From NCBI RefSeq assembly GCF_000018425.1, contig NC_010424.1:1814501-1878500 (forward strand): a DNA stretch of 64,000 bases, given 5' to 3'. Positions 42,562-50,006 of the stretch are shown piece after piece. The position numbers and the translations under genes were made by a program. The notes under the pieces are model-generated. The model was not told the origin of the DNA. It ran no database searches and saw nothing but the letters and a program-made list of their open reading frames with translations. Origin of the DNA: Candidatus Desulforudis audaxviator MP104C. Lineage in GTDB: Bacteria > Bacillota > Desulfotomaculia > Desulfotomaculales > Desulforudaceae. Positions within the stretch are counted from its first letter, which is position 1, and each line of letters opens with the position of its first letter.

Positions 42562-44118
42562 CTATTTCTCGGTCAGCCAGACCTTAATGATCTGTGCCAC
42601 TTCCTCCGGTTTTTGCCTAGCCAGTTCCCGGGCGCCCCGCTGCTTGTCGCTCAGGAAAAACACCGGGTCCGCGGCCGCCGCAGCCACCGACAGCGGCGAG
42701 AGTTCCTCCACCTCGGGCTGCGGCTGCGGGCGCGGAGCCCGCTGGAGGCGCCGGCCCACCACCACGCCGGCAATGATCAGGATTATGAGCAGGAGCAGCA
42801 CGCCCCCGGCCAGCGCCGCGTAGTAGATCAACTGGCGGCGCTCCCGTTCCGCGGCCAGCGCCTCAGCCCGGCGCAGATCTTCCTCCAACTGCTCCTGGTA
42901 AGTGGTGTCAAAAGCCATCGGTGCCACCAGGATCTGGTCGCCCCGTTCCGGGTTGTACCCCAGGGCAGCGGTGACCACACCCTGGATCTGCTCGGCCCGG
43001 GCGGCGCTTAAGTCCCCGTCCACCACCACCGAGGTGGACAGGCGCCGAACCTCTCCCGGCGGCTGAATCACCGTTTGCTGGAGCGTGCCCACCTGGTAGT
43101 TCGCCGTCCGCTCCTCCCGCACGAACGATGTCGGGGCACCCGCGTCAGCGGGTCGGCCGGCCAGCGGGTAGGTGGCGGGCAGGTTGGCATCGGTGCCGGG
43201 CACGCCGCCCCCGGTGCCGGAACCCTCGCTCTCTTCCCGCACCGTCTGCTCGCTCACCACCTGCGCTTCCCCGTATGGTACCGTGGACACCGATTGCTGC
43301 TGGGAAAAGTCCAGATCCGCGGAGACCATGACCACCACCCGGTCGGGGCCCACGATCCGCTGGAGCATATTCTGGAGCCGCATTTCCAACTCGCGCTCGT
43401 AGTTGCGCTTGATTTCCTGGTGGGTAAGCGCCAGGCCCGAAACCGGATCCTGATGCCCGTCCGGGTGTAGAAGCCGGCCCCGCATGTCGACAAGGTGCAC
43501 GTTTTCCGGCGTCAACCCCTCCACACTGCCGGCGACCAAGGCCACCACCCCCCGGACCTGGCTCTGGTTTAGGTCCGTGCCGGGGCGGAGTTTTACGGCC
43601 ACCGACGCGGTCGGGGGAGCCTTTTCGGTGGCGAAAATGCTTTTTTCGGGCAGTACCAGGTGCACCCGCGCCGCTTCCACCTCGTCCAACTGGACGATGG
43701 TACGACGCAGTTCCTCCTGAAGGGCCCGCTGGTAGTTGACCTGCTGTTCGAATTCGGTAACGCCCAGCTTGGTGCGGTCAAAAAGTTCCCATCCTGCGCC
43801 GTCCGCCCCGAGGGCCCCGGAGGTTGCCAGCTGAATCCGGGCCTGGTCCACTTGGGCGCGGGGAACTTGGATGGTCGTACCCCCGTCGCTTAGCATATAG
43901 GGGATGCGCATCCCGTCCAACTGCTCCACGATCGCCCCGGCCTCTCTGGGCTCCAAACCGGCAAAGAGCGTAGTGTAATTCATCTGCCGGACAAACTGTG
44001 CCAGATAGTACAGAACCAACAGGGACCCTATGACCAGCAAGACGAGCGCAACCTTGTGGGTGGTGCTCAAGGCCTGCCACCGCTCGTTCATCCTGGCCGC
44101 TACGGCCTGCCCTTTCAT
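42562..44118 (-). CDS. fliF: Flagellar MS-ring protein FliF
   Basis: 518 residues. There are transmembrane helices near 25-45 and 430-455. Ring-building motifs lie between them, including YTTLFAGLEPREAGAIVEQLDGMRIPY and TASVAVKLRPGTDLNQSQVRGVVALVAGSVEGLTPENVHLVD. The C terminus binds FliG. Residues about 319-330 (LAGRPADAGAPT) are encoded by a family 2 palindrome in the hypervariable segment before the second transmembrane helix, a disordered part in other FliF proteins. Confidence 0.95.
   Translation of the reverse strand: MKGQAVAARMNERWQALSTTHKVALVLLVIGSLLVLYYLAQFVRQMNYTTLFAGLEPREAGAIVEQLDGMRIPYMLSDGGTTIQVPRAQVDQARIQLATSGALGADGAGWELFDRTKLGVTEFEQQVNYQRALQEELRRTIVQLDEVEAARVHLVLPEKSIFATEKAPPTASVAVKLRPGTDLNQSQVRGVVALVAGSVEGLTPENVHLVDMRGRLLHPDGHQDPVSGLALTHQEIKRNYERELEMRLQNMLQRIVGPDRVVVMVSADLDFSQQQSVSTVPYGEAQVVSEQTVREESEGSGTGGGVPGTDANLPATYPLAGRPADAGAPTSFVREERTANYQVGTLQQTVIQPPGEVRRLSTSVVVDGDLSAARAEQIQGVVTAALGYNPERGDQILVAPMAFDTTYQEQLEEDLRRAEALAAERERRQLIYYAALAGGVLLLLIILIIAGVVVGRRLQRAPRPQPQPEVEELSPLSVAAAAADPVFFLSDKQRGARELARQKPEEVAQIIKVWLTEK
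43131..43160. repeat. Palindromic element, family 2, inside fliF
   Basis: Hairpin ACCCGC-GTCA-GCGGGT within TCGGGGC...CGGCCGG. Same core as the flhF and maf copies, with one change in the loop. In frame. Confidence 0.7.
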
Positions 44119-44274
44119 CCGACCACCTCCAGGTGTTCCACCGCGGGAAAGCGCGGCTCGCGCACTCTACCGGGTAATGATCAGGCCCTAAACGCCGGCT
44201 CTACCTCGGCCGCTCGCCAGCCGGCGGCACCCGCACTCTCGAAACACGTCCCTGAAATCACCGTGCCCGCCGGG

Positions 44275-44583
44275 TTAAAGCGGTGTGCGGCTCAACTCCT
44301 GGTAGGCTTCCAGAATTCTGTTCCGCACCTCCACGGCGAGCTGCATCGTCAGTTCCGCTTCGCGCAAGGCGATAATCACCTGGTGTACGTCCTGCACTTC
44401 GCCGGCCAGAAACTGGCGCACGGCGGTGTCCGCCCGGACCTGACTCTCGTTCAGCCGGTTCACCGCCTCGTTCAAAATTCGCCCGAAGTCCCCGCCGGTG
44501 TGTGCGGCCTGGCCGCCGGAACGGCGGCACCCGTCCGTCCCCAAGGCCGGAACCAGGGGCGCCCACGCGGTTTCCTTGATCAC
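44275..44583 (-). CDS. fliE: Flagellar hook-basal body protein FliE
   Basis: 102 residues. The C-terminal half DFGRILNEAVNRLNESQVRADTAVRQFLAGEVQDVHQVIIALREAELTMQLAVEVRNRILEAYQELSRTPL is the FliE consensus. FliE connects the MS ring to the rod. It is 18 bases after flgC and about 150 bases before fliF. That 150-base spacer (44119-44274) shows nothing I recognise. Confidence 0.93.
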   Translation of the reverse strand: MIKETAWAPLVPALGTDGCRRSGGQAAHTGGDFGRILNEAVNRLNESQVRADTAVRQFLAGEVQDVHQVIIALREAELTMQLAVEVRNRILEAYQELSRTPL

Positions 44584-44601
44584 GCGCCTTCCCCCCTCAC
44601 C

Positions 44602-45021
44602 TTAACCGCGGCCCAGTTCCAGGGCGCGCTGGACCATCTGCTTCGCGGCGTCGAACGCGGCCGCGTTCGCCTCGTATGCCCGGCTCGCCCCCATCAGGTC
44701 CACGAATTCCCGGTTTAAGTCCACGTTCGGGTACTGTACGAATCCGGCCGCGTCGGCGTCCGGGTGCTCCGGTTCGTGCACCGCTCGAAGCGGACTCGGA
44801 TCCTTGACCACCGCCGTGACCCGCACGCCGGCACCGGCGAAGCCCCGCCCCCGGAACCGTTCCAGGTACTGGGCGAAAACCGGCACTTCACGCCGGTAGG
44901 GACCGCCTTCCCGGGTCCGGGTGGTATGCGCGTTGGCGATGTTGTTGCTGATCAGGTCCAGGCGCAGGCGCTCCGCGGTCATCCCCGAACCGCTGATCCC
45001 GAAACTCTTGAACAAGCTCAC
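44602..45021 (-). CDS. flgC: Flagellar proximal rod protein FlgC
   Basis: 139 residues. It has the N-terminal D0 motif FGISGSGMTAERLRLDLISNNIANAHTTRT and the C-terminal VQYPNVDLNREFVDLMGASRAYEANAAAFDAAKQM. A rod component exported before the hook. It is six bases after flgB. Confidence 0.95.
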   Translation of the reverse strand: MSLFKSFGISGSGMTAERLRLDLISNNIANAHTTRTREGGPYRREVPVFAQYLERFRGRGFAGAGVRVTAVVKDPSPLRAVHEPEHPDADAAGFVQYPNVDLNREFVDLMGASRAYEANAAAFDAAKQMVQRALELGRG

Positions 45022-45027
45022 GCTGAC

Positions 45028-45432
45028 CTACCTCCCGCCCCTGATAACCTGGGAGTAAATGCCGTACTTGCTGGACCAAAACTGGCCGATCGCCCGGTAC
45101 CCCAGGACGTTGTCCACCAACTCCACCATTTCCCGCTCCAGATCGACGTTGTTGCCGTCCGCCCGCTGGGAAGTCCCCCGGACAATCTCCACCTGCGGCC
45201 CGTTATCGTCACCGGCCCGCCCCGCCAAATGGCGGGGATCGGTCCGCTTCATTCGAACGGCGGAATCGTCGAGGGCCGCCTGCATGAATGCCTGGAAATC
45301 GACCCGGGAGCGCTTGAAACCGGGGGTGTTCAGGTTGGCGATGTTGTGCGCGATCACCCGCTGCCGGACGGCTTGCCCGTCCAGCGCCCGCGCCAGCAGG
45401 GACATCACCGGATCCTTGCCGATCATCTCCAT
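45028..45432 (-). CDS. flgB: Flagellar proximal rod protein FlgB, first gene of the operon
   Basis: 134 residues. VRQRVIAHNIANLNTPGFKRSRVDFQAFMQAA and NVDLEREMVELVDNVLGYRAIGQFWSSKYGIYSQVI mark FlgB. Its ATG follows AAGGGGGAATGGAG. The 5' leader contains a GEMM-I riboswitch and an intrinsic terminator, so expression of the whole operon can be set by c-di-GMP. Confidence 0.95.
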   Translation of the reverse strand: MEMIGKDPVMSLLARALDGQAVRQRVIAHNIANLNTPGFKRSRVDFQAFMQAALDDSAVRMKRTDPRHLAGRAGDDNGPQVEIVRGTSQRADGNNVDLEREMVELVDNVLGYRAIGQFWSSKYGIYSQVIRGGR

Positions 45433-45466
45433 TCCCCCTTGTTCAGATTACGGTCATTCGACACAT

Positions 45467-45482
45467 TGGTACATCTTTCCCC
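45467..45482. repeat. 16-base direct repeat, copy A (before flgB)
   Basis: TGGTACATCTTTCCCC; copy B at 45718-45733 differs at one base. Adjacent bases are also alike (TTGTTGAAAG.. and TTGTTAAACT.. on the minus strand), so about 38 bases may be duplicated on either side of the riboswitch. Confidence 0.7.
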
Positions 45483-45557
45483 TCTTGGACAGAACTTTCA
45501 ACAATTATCTTATAGGTCCTGCTTTGTGCGCAACTGCACAGTTAAATCGGAACCGAT

Positions 45558-45580
45558 AAAAACCGCCCCATAGGGCGGCT
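45558..45580 (-). terminator. Intrinsic terminator downstream of the riboswitch
   Basis: CCGCCC-TATG-GGGCGG followed by TTTTT on the minus strand. It lies 15 bases after the aptamer and about 125 bases before flgB, the layout of a riboswitch expression platform. Confidence 0.85.
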
Positions 45581-45594
45581 CCGCGAAAGTAATA

Positions 45595-45690
45595 ACCCCA
45601 GCGGCTCAGCCGTCCTATTCCCCATGGAACTTAAGGACCCGTAGCTTTGCGTCCCGGACTTTCGTACCGGTTTGCCCTTTCGGGGTATAT
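45595..45690 (-). promoter_or_regulatory. c-di-GMP-I (GEMM-I) riboswitch
   Basis: The minus strand carries the conserved GEMM-I pieces in order: closing stem ACCCC/GGGGT, GGGCAAACC, a P2 hairpin capped by a GAAA tetraloop, GGGACGCAAAGC, then ACGGGTCCTTAAG with its partner AATAGGAC forming the tetraloop-receptor helix, and GGCTGAGCCGC. Such aptamers bind c-di-GMP (some variants cGAMP). Followed by a terminator, it should control read-through into the flagellar operon. The direction of control cannot be fixed without modelling the alternative pairing. Confidence 0.88.
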
Positions 45691-45725
45691 GCAGCTAGTG
45701 GCACTTTTTCTCCAGGCTGGTACAT
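45615..45725 (-). CDS. Possible 36-codon leader ORF overlapping the riboswitch
   Basis: AAGGGGAAGG stands just before ATG-TAC-CAG, and the frame runs 36 codons through the aptamer to TAG. A near copy of the same ribosome site and first codons (GAGGGGAAAG ATG-TAC-CAA) occurs after the terminator at 45475, where the frame is only six codons. If translated, ribosomes would unfold the aptamer. Coding by chance is quite possible. Confidence 0.3.
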   Translation of the reverse strand: MYQPGEKVPLAAYTPKGQTGTKVRDAKLRVLKFHGE

Positions 45726-45733
45726 CCTTCCCC
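45718..45733. repeat. 16-base direct repeat, copy B (upstream of the riboswitch)
   Basis: TGGTACATCCTTCCCC, one mismatch from copy A at 45467-45482. It contains the Shine-Dalgarno and start of the possible leader ORF. Confidence 0.7.
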
Positions 45734-45734
45734 T

Positions 45735-45955
45735 TTGCGTACAGTTTAACAACTTCTTTCGAATTCCTTCCTTACAGACGCAGAAAAATCTGCAAAACAA
45801 GCAATTTTTTTTCATTATTCCGAACCTTATTCCGCGCTCAGGGGGGGGGGCACCGCCGGCCGCCAGTTCGTATTAACTTATATTGATCGGTTGGTATTAA
45901 TTGACGGGTTTGACTGGTGGGAACGCGGGTCGTAACGAGCCAACGCTTTTTGTGG
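45735..45955. other. Divergent intergenic region upstream of flgB leader and the MNT-HEPN gene
   Basis: AT-richer than its surroundings, with a run of ten G's at 45841-45850 and TATTAACTTATATTG nearby. I see no confident flgB promoter hexamers; one should lie here on the minus strand. Confidence 0.4.
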
Positions 45956-45961
45956 TACAAT
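45956..45961 (+). promoter_or_regulatory. Possible -10 box for the MNT-HEPN gene
   Basis: TACAAT sits 35 bases before the ATG; a -35 at 17 bases (TAACGA) is poor. No strong ribosome site follows (AACGGGATGAAGCACG). Confidence 0.3.
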
Positions 45962-45995
45962 ACAGAAAAACCCGGCTTGAACGGGATGAAGCACG

Positions 45996-46874
45996 ATGAG
46001 CACGGTTGCAGAACAAATCCGAAACCAGATCAATCTGCCCGGGACGTTTTTCCGGCGTCACGGCATACAATTGGCCTTTGTGTTCGGCTCCGCCGTAGAT
46101 GGCGGAACACAGCCGCCAAAAGACCTGGACGTGGCCGTGTTGTTTGCGCATTATAGCTTTCCGCGCTACCTCGGCGCCCGGGATGAGCTGCAGCTCCGCT
46201 TAAATCGCCGGAATGTGGACTTGGTCGTTTTGAACCGCAGCAGCCCGGCGCTGAAAATGGAGGCCCTGATCAAGGGGGTTTTAGTATACAGTAAGGATAC
46301 ACGGGCATTTGCTGATTTTGCCGTCAACACCTGCTTTGAGTTCGAGGACTACCTCTTTTTTAAGCGGGAATACCAGATGTTCTGGAGGAAGCGACTGCGG
46401 GAGGGGCTGCTGGTGGCTGAAAAACGCCTGAATCAGGAACGGATTGAAACGTACTTGTCACAAGTGGAGCAGGCGGTGCAGCGCTTGCAGGAACTAAACG
46501 AACGCTTTTCGTCTTTTGTGGAATTTGAGCGCGACCCGGACACACGGGATTTGTGTATCCACCACCTGCGCATCGCTCTGGAATCGGTGCTTGATGTCTG
46601 CCGGCACTTTCTCGCCGTCAAAGGCGTCGCTCTGAATGAGTACGACACCACCCGTCTGATCGCACTGGCCGGCGAAAAAGGACTACTTGACCGTCAATTC
46701 GCCCAGCAGATCAAGGGTATGGCCGGTATGCGCAACGCAATCGTGCACGTATACTGGCGCTTGGACTACCATGCGATCTATGAAGCAGTCACCAGGAACT
46801 TAAACGATTTCGGTGAATTCGCCCGCCAGGTGACTCTGTACCTGGATCGCTCCCAACCGGCAGCGGGTAGATGA
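45996..46874 (+). CDS. Fused MNT nucleotidyltransferase and HEPN (MntA-HepT-like) protein
   Basis: 292 residues. Residues 1-110 form a minimal nucleotidyltransferase with GS-x10-DxD spelled GSAVDGGTQPPKDLDVAV, followed by LNRRNVDLVVLNRSSPALKMEAL. Residues 150-285 form a HEPN (DUF86/HepT) domain with RX4HXY spelled RNAIVHVY. In the known toxin-antitoxin system these are two proteins: HepT is an RNase and MntA silences it by AMPylating the Tyr of RX4HXY. Here both lie in one chain joined by about 40 residues (TRAFADFAVNTCFEFEDYLF). It lies between the flagellar operon and the pse cluster, in the direction of pseC. Confidence 0.85.
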   Translation: MSTVAEQIRNQINLPGTFFRRHGIQLAFVFGSAVDGGTQPPKDLDVAVLFAHYSFPRYLGARDELQLRLNRRNVDLVVLNRSSPALKMEALIKGVLVYSKDTRAFADFAVNTCFEFEDYLFFKREYQMFWRKRLREGLLVAEKRLNQERIETYLSQVEQAVQRLQELNERFSSFVEFERDPDTRDLCIHHLRIALESVLDVCRHFLAVKGVALNEYDTTRLIALAGEKGLLDRQFAQQIKGMAGMRNAIVHVYWRLDYHAIYEAVTRNLNDFGEFARQVTLYLDRSQPAAGR

Positions 46875-46942
46875 GCGGTTGTTACGAACCGGCAAACAAG
46901 TCTCGTTCCGCTCCACCCCCGCCCAAAACCAGGGAGGAAGGC

Positions 46943-48106
46943 ATGCGCTTTATTCCGTACGGCCGGCAAGCCATCGATGAAGAGGACATCCGGTCCGTTG
47001 TAGAAGTCTTGCGCTCGGACCGGCTGACCCAGGGTCCGAAAGTGGCCGAATTTGAAGAAGCATTGGCCGCCTACTGCGGAGCCCGTTATGCCGTCGTCTT
47101 TTCCAGCGGCACGGCCGCCCTGCACGGGGCCTACTTCGCGGCCAGGGTGCAACCCGGGAGCGAGGTGATCACCTCGCCCATTACCTTCGCGGCCACCGCC
47201 AATGCCGCCCTTTACCTGGGCGCGAAGCCGGTTTTCGCCGATATTGAACCGGACACGGCCAACATCGATGTCACGCGGATCGAGAATCTCATCAACAAAC
47301 GCACTCGTGCCATTGCCCCGGTACATTTCGCGGGGCAGCCCTGCGACATGGACGAAATCCACCAAATCGCCCGGCGCCACGGCCTCTACGTGATCGAAGA
47401 CGCCTGCCACGCCTTGGGCGCGACCTACAAAGGGCAGCGTATAGGCAGCCTTTCCGATATGACCGTCTTCAGCTTCCACCCAGTGAAGCACATCGCCACC
47501 GGCGAAGGCGGTGCCGTCCTGACCGATAACCCGGATTTCGTCCACAAACTCCGGATGTTCCGGGAACATGGGATCACCCGCGACGCTGCCTTACCTGGGA
47601 GCACCAACCCCGAAACAGAACCGGACCCCTGGTATTACGAAATGCAGCACCTCGGGTACAACTACCGCCTCACTGACATCCAGTGCGCCCTGGGCATATC
47701 GCAGTTGAAAAAACTGGACGGGTTTTTGGAAAGGAGAAGGGAAATCGCCCGCACCTACGACCGGGCGTTCGCCGAAGTACCGGCCATCCGCCCGCCGGCC
47801 CAAAAGCCGGACCGGGAATCCGCCTACCACATCTACGTGGTGCAGATAGACTGGAAGGCAATCGGCAGAACGCGCCGCGAGGTGTGCGCCCTGCTGCGGC
47901 AAAACGGCATCGGCACCCAGGTGCACTACCTGCCCGTTTACCGCCACCCCTACTACCGGAGCCTCGGCTATCCGGCCGGCCTCTGCCCGCGCGCCGAGGC
48001 CTACTACGAGGCCGCCCTCACCCTGCCGCTGTTCCCGGCCATGACGGACGAAGAAGTCCAATGGGTCATCAAGGCGGTGGGCCGGCTCGCCACCGGCACC
48101 CGTTGA
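46943..48106 (+). CDS. pseC: PLP-dependent aminotransferase PseC
   Basis: About 387 residues from an ATG with GGAGG in front; a longer frame overlapping the previous gene lacks a ribosome site. The DegT/DnrJ/EryC1 fold shows VVFSSGTAALHGAYFA, VIEDACHALGATYKG and the PLP Lys in FSFHPVKHIATGEGGAV. PseC transaminates the 4-keto product of PseB to UDP-4-amino-4,6-dideoxy-N-acetyl-altrosamine. It is encoded on the opposite strand to the rest of the pse genes. Confidence 0.88.
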   Translation: MRFIPYGRQAIDEEDIRSVVEVLRSDRLTQGPKVAEFEEALAAYCGARYAVVFSSGTAALHGAYFAARVQPGSEVITSPITFAATANAALYLGAKPVFADIEPDTANIDVTRIENLINKRTRAIAPVHFAGQPCDMDEIHQIARRHGLYVIEDACHALGATYKGQRIGSLSDMTVFSFHPVKHIATGEGGAVLTDNPDFVHKLRMFREHGITRDAALPGSTNPETEPDPWYYEMQHLGYNYRLTDIQCALGISQLKKLDGFLERRREIARTYDRAFAEVPAIRPPAQKPDRESAYHIYVVQIDWKAIGRTRREVCALLRQNGIGTQVHYLPVYRHPYYRSLGYPAGLCPRAEAYYEAALTLPLFPAMTDEEVQWVIKAVGRLATGTR

Positions 48107-48123
48107 TTTATAAGGTCGGCCGG

Positions 48124-48855
48124 CTACACCACCTTCTGCCGCACGTGGGCGTTGATCTTCAAAAGCTCCGGCTCCCGGTCCAGGAGCGCCAGTACGTCGC
48201 GGATCTCTATGATTCTCCCCGGCCGGTACAGGCGGTTGTAGATTTCTTCGATTAGTCTAAAGTCAGCTTCCTCGTCCACACATAGGCGCCAACCAAGGCG
48301 CTGCAATTCCGGCGGCGCCGGATACCGGGCGCACCGGAACAGTTCCGGATGCCGGTAAATATACAGTGTGACGTGCTCGCGCGCCGGGGCGCCTTGAGCC
48401 AGGCGGTGGGCCCGGTCCAATGCCTGGCGGCTGAAGACCTCGGTATCCAGCCCCCGGGGCAAACCGCTTGAAACCCCGGCTCCCACGTAGTCGAAATCAT
48501 GGGCCAGGAAATACCGTACTACCCCGTCAACCGTATTTGGATCGATCAGGGGACAGTCTCCGGTCACTCTCACCACTAAGTCGGCCCGCACCATTTCCGC
48601 CGCCTCCGCATACCTGGCCAGCACATCTTCTTCGCTGCCGGCATACCACGCCACGCCGGCCTGCTCGGCCAGGTCAATTATAGGTTGGTCCTGGGGCAAG
48701 GCGGTGGTGGCAATCACAATAGTGTCTAAAGTCCTGGCTGATCGCAAACGCTCAATTATGTGAGATAGCATAGGCCGCCCGGCAATCGGTTTGAGGACTT
48801 TCCCCGGGAAACGTGTAGAACCGGTGCGGGCCTGGACGATGCCCACTGTATACAA
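48124..48855 (-). CDS. SpsF/PseF-like cytidylyltransferase
   Basis: 243 residues from TTG with AGGAGG at 9 bases. The NTP-transferase motif IVQARTGSTRFPGKVLKPIAGRPML and the metal-binding RVTGDCPLIDP fit the SpsF/CMP-sugar synthetase family. In this cluster it probably makes CMP-pseudaminic (or related nonulosonic) acid, the donor for Maf. The SpsF-type N terminus differs from the usual PseF, so activity is inferred from context. It is convergent with pseC. Confidence 0.75.
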   Translation of the reverse strand: MYTVGIVQARTGSTRFPGKVLKPIAGRPMLSHIIERLRSARTLDTIVIATTALPQDQPIIDLAEQAGVAWYAGSEEDVLARYAEAAEMVRADLVVRVTGDCPLIDPNTVDGVVRYFLAHDFDYVGAGVSSGLPRGLDTEVFSRQALDRAHRLAQGAPAREHVTLYIYRHPELFRCARYPAPPELQRLGWRLCVDEEADFRLIEEIYNRLYRPGRIIEIRDVLALLDREPELLKINAHVRQKVV

Positions 48856-48886
48856 AGCTCAAAACCTCCTAAACGATATGCCGCTT

Positions 48887-48929
48887 AAGGGGTCGAGTCC
48901 CCTTTGGGCCCCAGGGGGACTGTCCCCTT
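48887..48929. repeat. Palindromic element, family 1, between pseI and pseF-like gene
   Basis: Composite of both forms: AAGGGGTCGAGTCCCCTT, then TGGGCCCCA, then GGGGGACTGTCCCCTT. It links the terminator-like form (35029) with the coding form (27113, 34151). Confidence 0.82.
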
Positions 48930-48939
48930 CCTTAAAATA

Positions 48940-49992
48940 TCAACCCACCATATTCCAGGTAAGAGGGGTGCCGGCAGGAATATCTCTCGTGGCTCTGCGT
49001 CCCCGTACATCTTTTAAGTGCCGCGGATGCAAGCCGTGTCCCGGCCGGATGGAACGTACGTTTTCGGCGGTAAAAACTTCTCCGGTCTTCATATCTTTCA
49101 CCACAAAAAGCGAGCGCCTAAAAACCCTGTTCGCAGCTTCCCGTTCGCTCACGCCGTAGTGAACTTCACCCAAGGCTTTTTCAGCGGTACGGATAGCCTC
49201 CACCATTGCTTTGAACTCGCGCGGTTCTAGTGAAAAAGCGCAGTCCGGACCCGGCATGTTCCGCGAAAGCGTAAAGTGTTTCTCCACGATACAGGCACCC
49301 AGGACCACGGCGGCCACGGGTACGGCAATGCCAAGGGTATGGTCGGAAAGTCCCACCGGCACACCGAAGGATTCAGCCAGATGTGGAATGGTACGCAGGT
49401 TCATCTCTTCAGGCGGAGAAGGATAGGCACTGGTGCACTTAAGCAGGGCGATCTGGGGCGCTCCGGCATTACGGGCCGCCCGGACAGCTTCTTCGATCTC
49501 CCCCAAGGTAGCCATGCCTGTAGAGATAATCAATGGCTTGCCGGTACGAGCCATCTTTTCTATGAGGGGGATATCCACAATCTCAAAAGAGGCGATCTTG
49601 TGCACCGGTACCCCTATCTCTTCCAGGAAATCCACGGCCGTTGGGTCAAAGGCCGTTGAAAACAACTCTATACCAATTTCGTCCGCAATCTTTTTAAGCT
49701 TAGGCTGCCACTCCCAAGGCATGTAGGCTTCGCTGTAGAGTTCATAAAGGGTTCTTCCGGCCCATAGGCTGCCGTCTTGGTGGCGAAACAGGGGAGATTC
49801 AGAGTTGACCGTAATAGTATCTGGCGTATAAGTCTGTAGTTTAACCGCATCGGCTCCAGCTTCCTTTGCCCCTTTTACAAGGGCAACTGCGTGTTCGAAC
49901 GACTGGCTGTGGTTGGCAGAAAGCTCAGCCACTATGTAAGTCGGGTACCCGGGACCAACAATTCGGCCGTTAATTGCAAAATCAAACAGCAT
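48940..49992 (-). CDS. pseI: Pseudaminic acid synthase PseI
   Basis: 350 residues. The NeuB-type barrel has YIVAELSANHSQSFEHAVALV, GADAVKLQTYTPDTIT, STAFDPTAVDFLE and EKHFTLSRNMPGPDCAFSLEPREF. The C-terminal SAF (antifreeze-like) domain covers about residues 290-350 (FTAENVRSIRPGHGLHPRHL). It condenses the deacetylated hexose with phosphoenolpyruvate. The HAD gene ends 14 bases upstream of its start. Confidence 0.92.
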   Translation of the reverse strand: MLFDFAINGRIVGPGYPTYIVAELSANHSQSFEHAVALVKGAKEAGADAVKLQTYTPDTITVNSESPLFRHQDGSLWAGRTLYELYSEAYMPWEWQPKLKKIADEIGIELFSTAFDPTAVDFLEEIGVPVHKIASFEIVDIPLIEKMARTGKPLIISTGMATLGEIEEAVRAARNAGAPQIALLKCTSAYPSPPEEMNLRTIPHLAESFGVPVGLSDHTLGIAVPVAAVVLGACIVEKHFTLSRNMPGPDCAFSLEPREFKAMVEAIRTAEKALGEVHYGVSEREAANRVFRRSLFVVKDMKTGEVFTAENVRSIRPGHGLHPRHLKDVRGRRATRDIPAGTPLTWNMVG

Positions 49993-50006
49993 CGTTCCCT
50001 CCTTGA

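Noticed and set aside
45615-45815. 66-codon minus-strand frame across the flgB leader as a gene
   Set aside because: The first 30 codons have no ribosome site and the rest overlaps a clear GEMM-I aptamer; only the shorter leader frame is kept, with low confidence.
45841-45850. Run of ten G's before the MNT-HEPN gene as a phase-variation tract
   Set aside because: It is outside any reading frame and away from recognisable promoter elements, so no effect can be argued.
48547-48563. GGGGACAGTC inside the SpsF/PseF-like gene, looking like half a family 1 palindrome
   Set aside because: It encodes the conserved GDCPLIDP motif of the family and lacks the second half and centre, so chance plus coding constraint explains it.
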